A stretch of DNA of 39,991 bases from Streptomyces neyagawaensis (GTDB lineage: Bacteria; Actinomycetota; Actinomycetes; Streptomycetales; Streptomycetaceae): assembly GCF_023516595.1 (NCBI RefSeq), contig NZ_JAMGBG010000150.1, positions 1 through 39,991 of the forward strand, in the 5' to 3' direction. Both the position numbers and the translations under genes were made by a program. Of this stretch, positions 39,060 to 39,991 are shown one piece after another; within the stretch, counting starts at the first letter, position 1; each line of letters starts with the position of its first letter. Below the pieces are notes generated by a model. That model had not been told where the DNA came from and made no database searches. It worked only from the letters and a program-made list of their open reading frames with translations.

Positions 39060-39991
39060 ATGCACACCCGAAGAGCCGCCCTGTCCACGATCGCCGGAGC
39101 CGTCTCGCTCGCCCTCACCCTGTCCGCGTGCGGCCAGGACGACGGGGGAGCTTCGGCGGACGGTTCCGAGGGCGGCACCATCGGCGTCGCGATGCCGACC
39201 CGGGCCTCCGAACGCTGGCTCACCGACGGCAAGAGCGTCGTGGACGACCTCGCAGCCAAGGGTTACAAGACCACGCTGGTCTACGGCGACGACGACCCGA
39301 AGCGGCAGGTCGCCCAGATCGAGAAGCTGATCGAGGAGGGCGTCGACGCGCTGATCATCGCGGCGATCGACAACAAGTCGATGGACAGCGTGCTCAAGAA
39401 GGCCGCCGACGCGGAGATCCCGGTGATCTCCTACGACCGGCTGATCCTCGACACGAAGAACGTCGACTACTACGTCTCCTTCGACAACGAGCAGGTCGGC
39501 CGGCTCCAGGCCCGCTACATCATCGACAAGCTCGGACTGGAGGACGGCAAGGGGCCGTTCAACATCGAGCTGTTCGCCGGTTCGCCGGACGACAACAACA
39601 CCCGGTACTTCTACGACGGCGCGATGCACCTGCTGAAGCCGTACCTCGACACCAAGCAGCTGGTCGTCCGGTCCGGCGAGACCGACATGGACCAGGTCAC
39701 CACGCTGCGCTGGGACGGGCCGACCGCGCAGAAGCGCATGAACAGCGTGCTCACCAAGGCGTACCGCAGCGCCACGGTCGACGCGGTCCTGTCGCCGTAC
39801 GACGGCATCTCCATCGGTGTCCTGAACTCCCTCAAGGCGCACGGCTACGGCTCCGCCGGCAAGCCCCTGCCCATCATCACCGGTCAGGACGCAGAACTGG
39901 CGTCGGTGAAGTCGATCATCGATGACGAGCAGTCGCAGACCGTATACAAGGACCTCCGGCTGCTCGCCGAGATGGCCGCGAACATGGTCGA
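39060..39991 (+). CDS. ChvE-type sugar ABC transporter substrate-binding lipoprotein, 3' end outside window
   Basis: The ATG at 39060 is 7 nt after AAGGAA; the frame stays open to the right edge (about 310 residues). A lipoprotein signal (MHTRRAALST, then LALTLSAC, Cys at 24) places it on the outer face of the membrane. GGTIGVAMPTRASERW, IEKLIEEGVDALIIAAIDN, IPVISYDRLI and PLPIITGQDAELASVKSI are typical of the ChvE/XylF periplasmic-binding group that feeds xylose, glucose or galactose to an ABC transporter. The ATPase and permease genes should follow beyond the window. NIELFAGSPDDNN is the usual segment near the hinge. Confidence 0.93.
   Translation, partial: MHTRRAALSTIAGAVSLALTLSACGQDDGGASADGSEGGTIGVAMPTRASERWLTDGKSVVDDLAAKGYKTTLVYGDDDPKRQVAQIEKLIEEGVDALIIAAIDNKSMDSVLKKAADAEIPVISYDRLILDTKNVDYYVSFDNEQVGRLQARYIIDKLGLEDGKGPFNIELFAGSPDDNNTRYFYDGAMHLLKPYLDTKQLVVRSGETDMDQVTTLRWDGPTAQKRMNSVLTKAYRSATVDAVLSPYDGISIGVLNSLKAHGYGSAGKPLPIITGQDAELASVKSIIDDEQSQTVYKDLRLLAEMAANMV

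Overview
The window is high-GC actinobacterial DNA and almost certainly Streptomyces. Evidence: strong G/C bias at third codon positions, GGAGG-type ribosome sites alongside GTG starts and apparently leaderless genes, twin-arginine and lipoprotein signals, GAF-ANTAR and LuxR/HisKA_3 regulators, and above all a complete tap-tpg operon (33455-36316). Tap and Tpg replicate and cap the ends of linear Streptomyces replicons, so this is probably a chromosome arm or a linear plasmid.

Layout, left to right. 1-6580: a secreted M1-type metallopeptidase running in from the left edge with an in-frame VAEPGG repeat; a small secreted protein; a winged-helix regulator; a Tat-exported GH29 alpha-L-fucosidase carrying crystallin-like and ricin-like domains; a GAF-ANTAR regulator. 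6617-15000: a VOC protein starting at the edge of a perfect 38-bp palindrome, GAPDH, a GlxA-type AraC regulator, a start-less Rieske remnant, a membrane Ser/Thr kinase, and a two-component pair with an ATGA overlap. 15300-20050: a small lipoprotein, two small membrane proteins, a divergent thioesterase/HxlR pair, a phospholipase D-type cardiolipin synthase and a three-repeat secreted protein.

20822-27676 is the most interesting block. Six co-directional genes look like a biosynthetic cluster for a ribosomally made, post-translationally modified peptide (RiPP): an MFS exporter, a cytosolic S9 peptidase (ATGA overlap), a 40-residue precursor with a GIGITITIPF segment, a GC-rich hairpin, a B12-type radical SAM maturase with a CX7CX2C cluster motif, a partner of the DUF5825 type, and a secreted protein coupled to it by another ATGA overlap. 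The working model is radical methylation of the alternating Ile/Thr segment, trimming by the peptidase and export by the MFS protein. The product is not one I recognise.

27751-39991: a LacI regulator convergent to the cluster with an operator-like repeat at its own promoter; a ferric-reductase-like flavoprotein; a small membrane protein; an orphan VapB-like antitoxin; a secreted delta-60/DUF11/RTX-like protein; tpg and tap; a Tat-exported FAD oxidoreductase; and the start of a ChvE-type sugar-binding lipoprotein gene that runs off the right edge behind a good promoter and operator candidate. No tRNA, rRNA, CRISPR array, transposase or integrase was seen.
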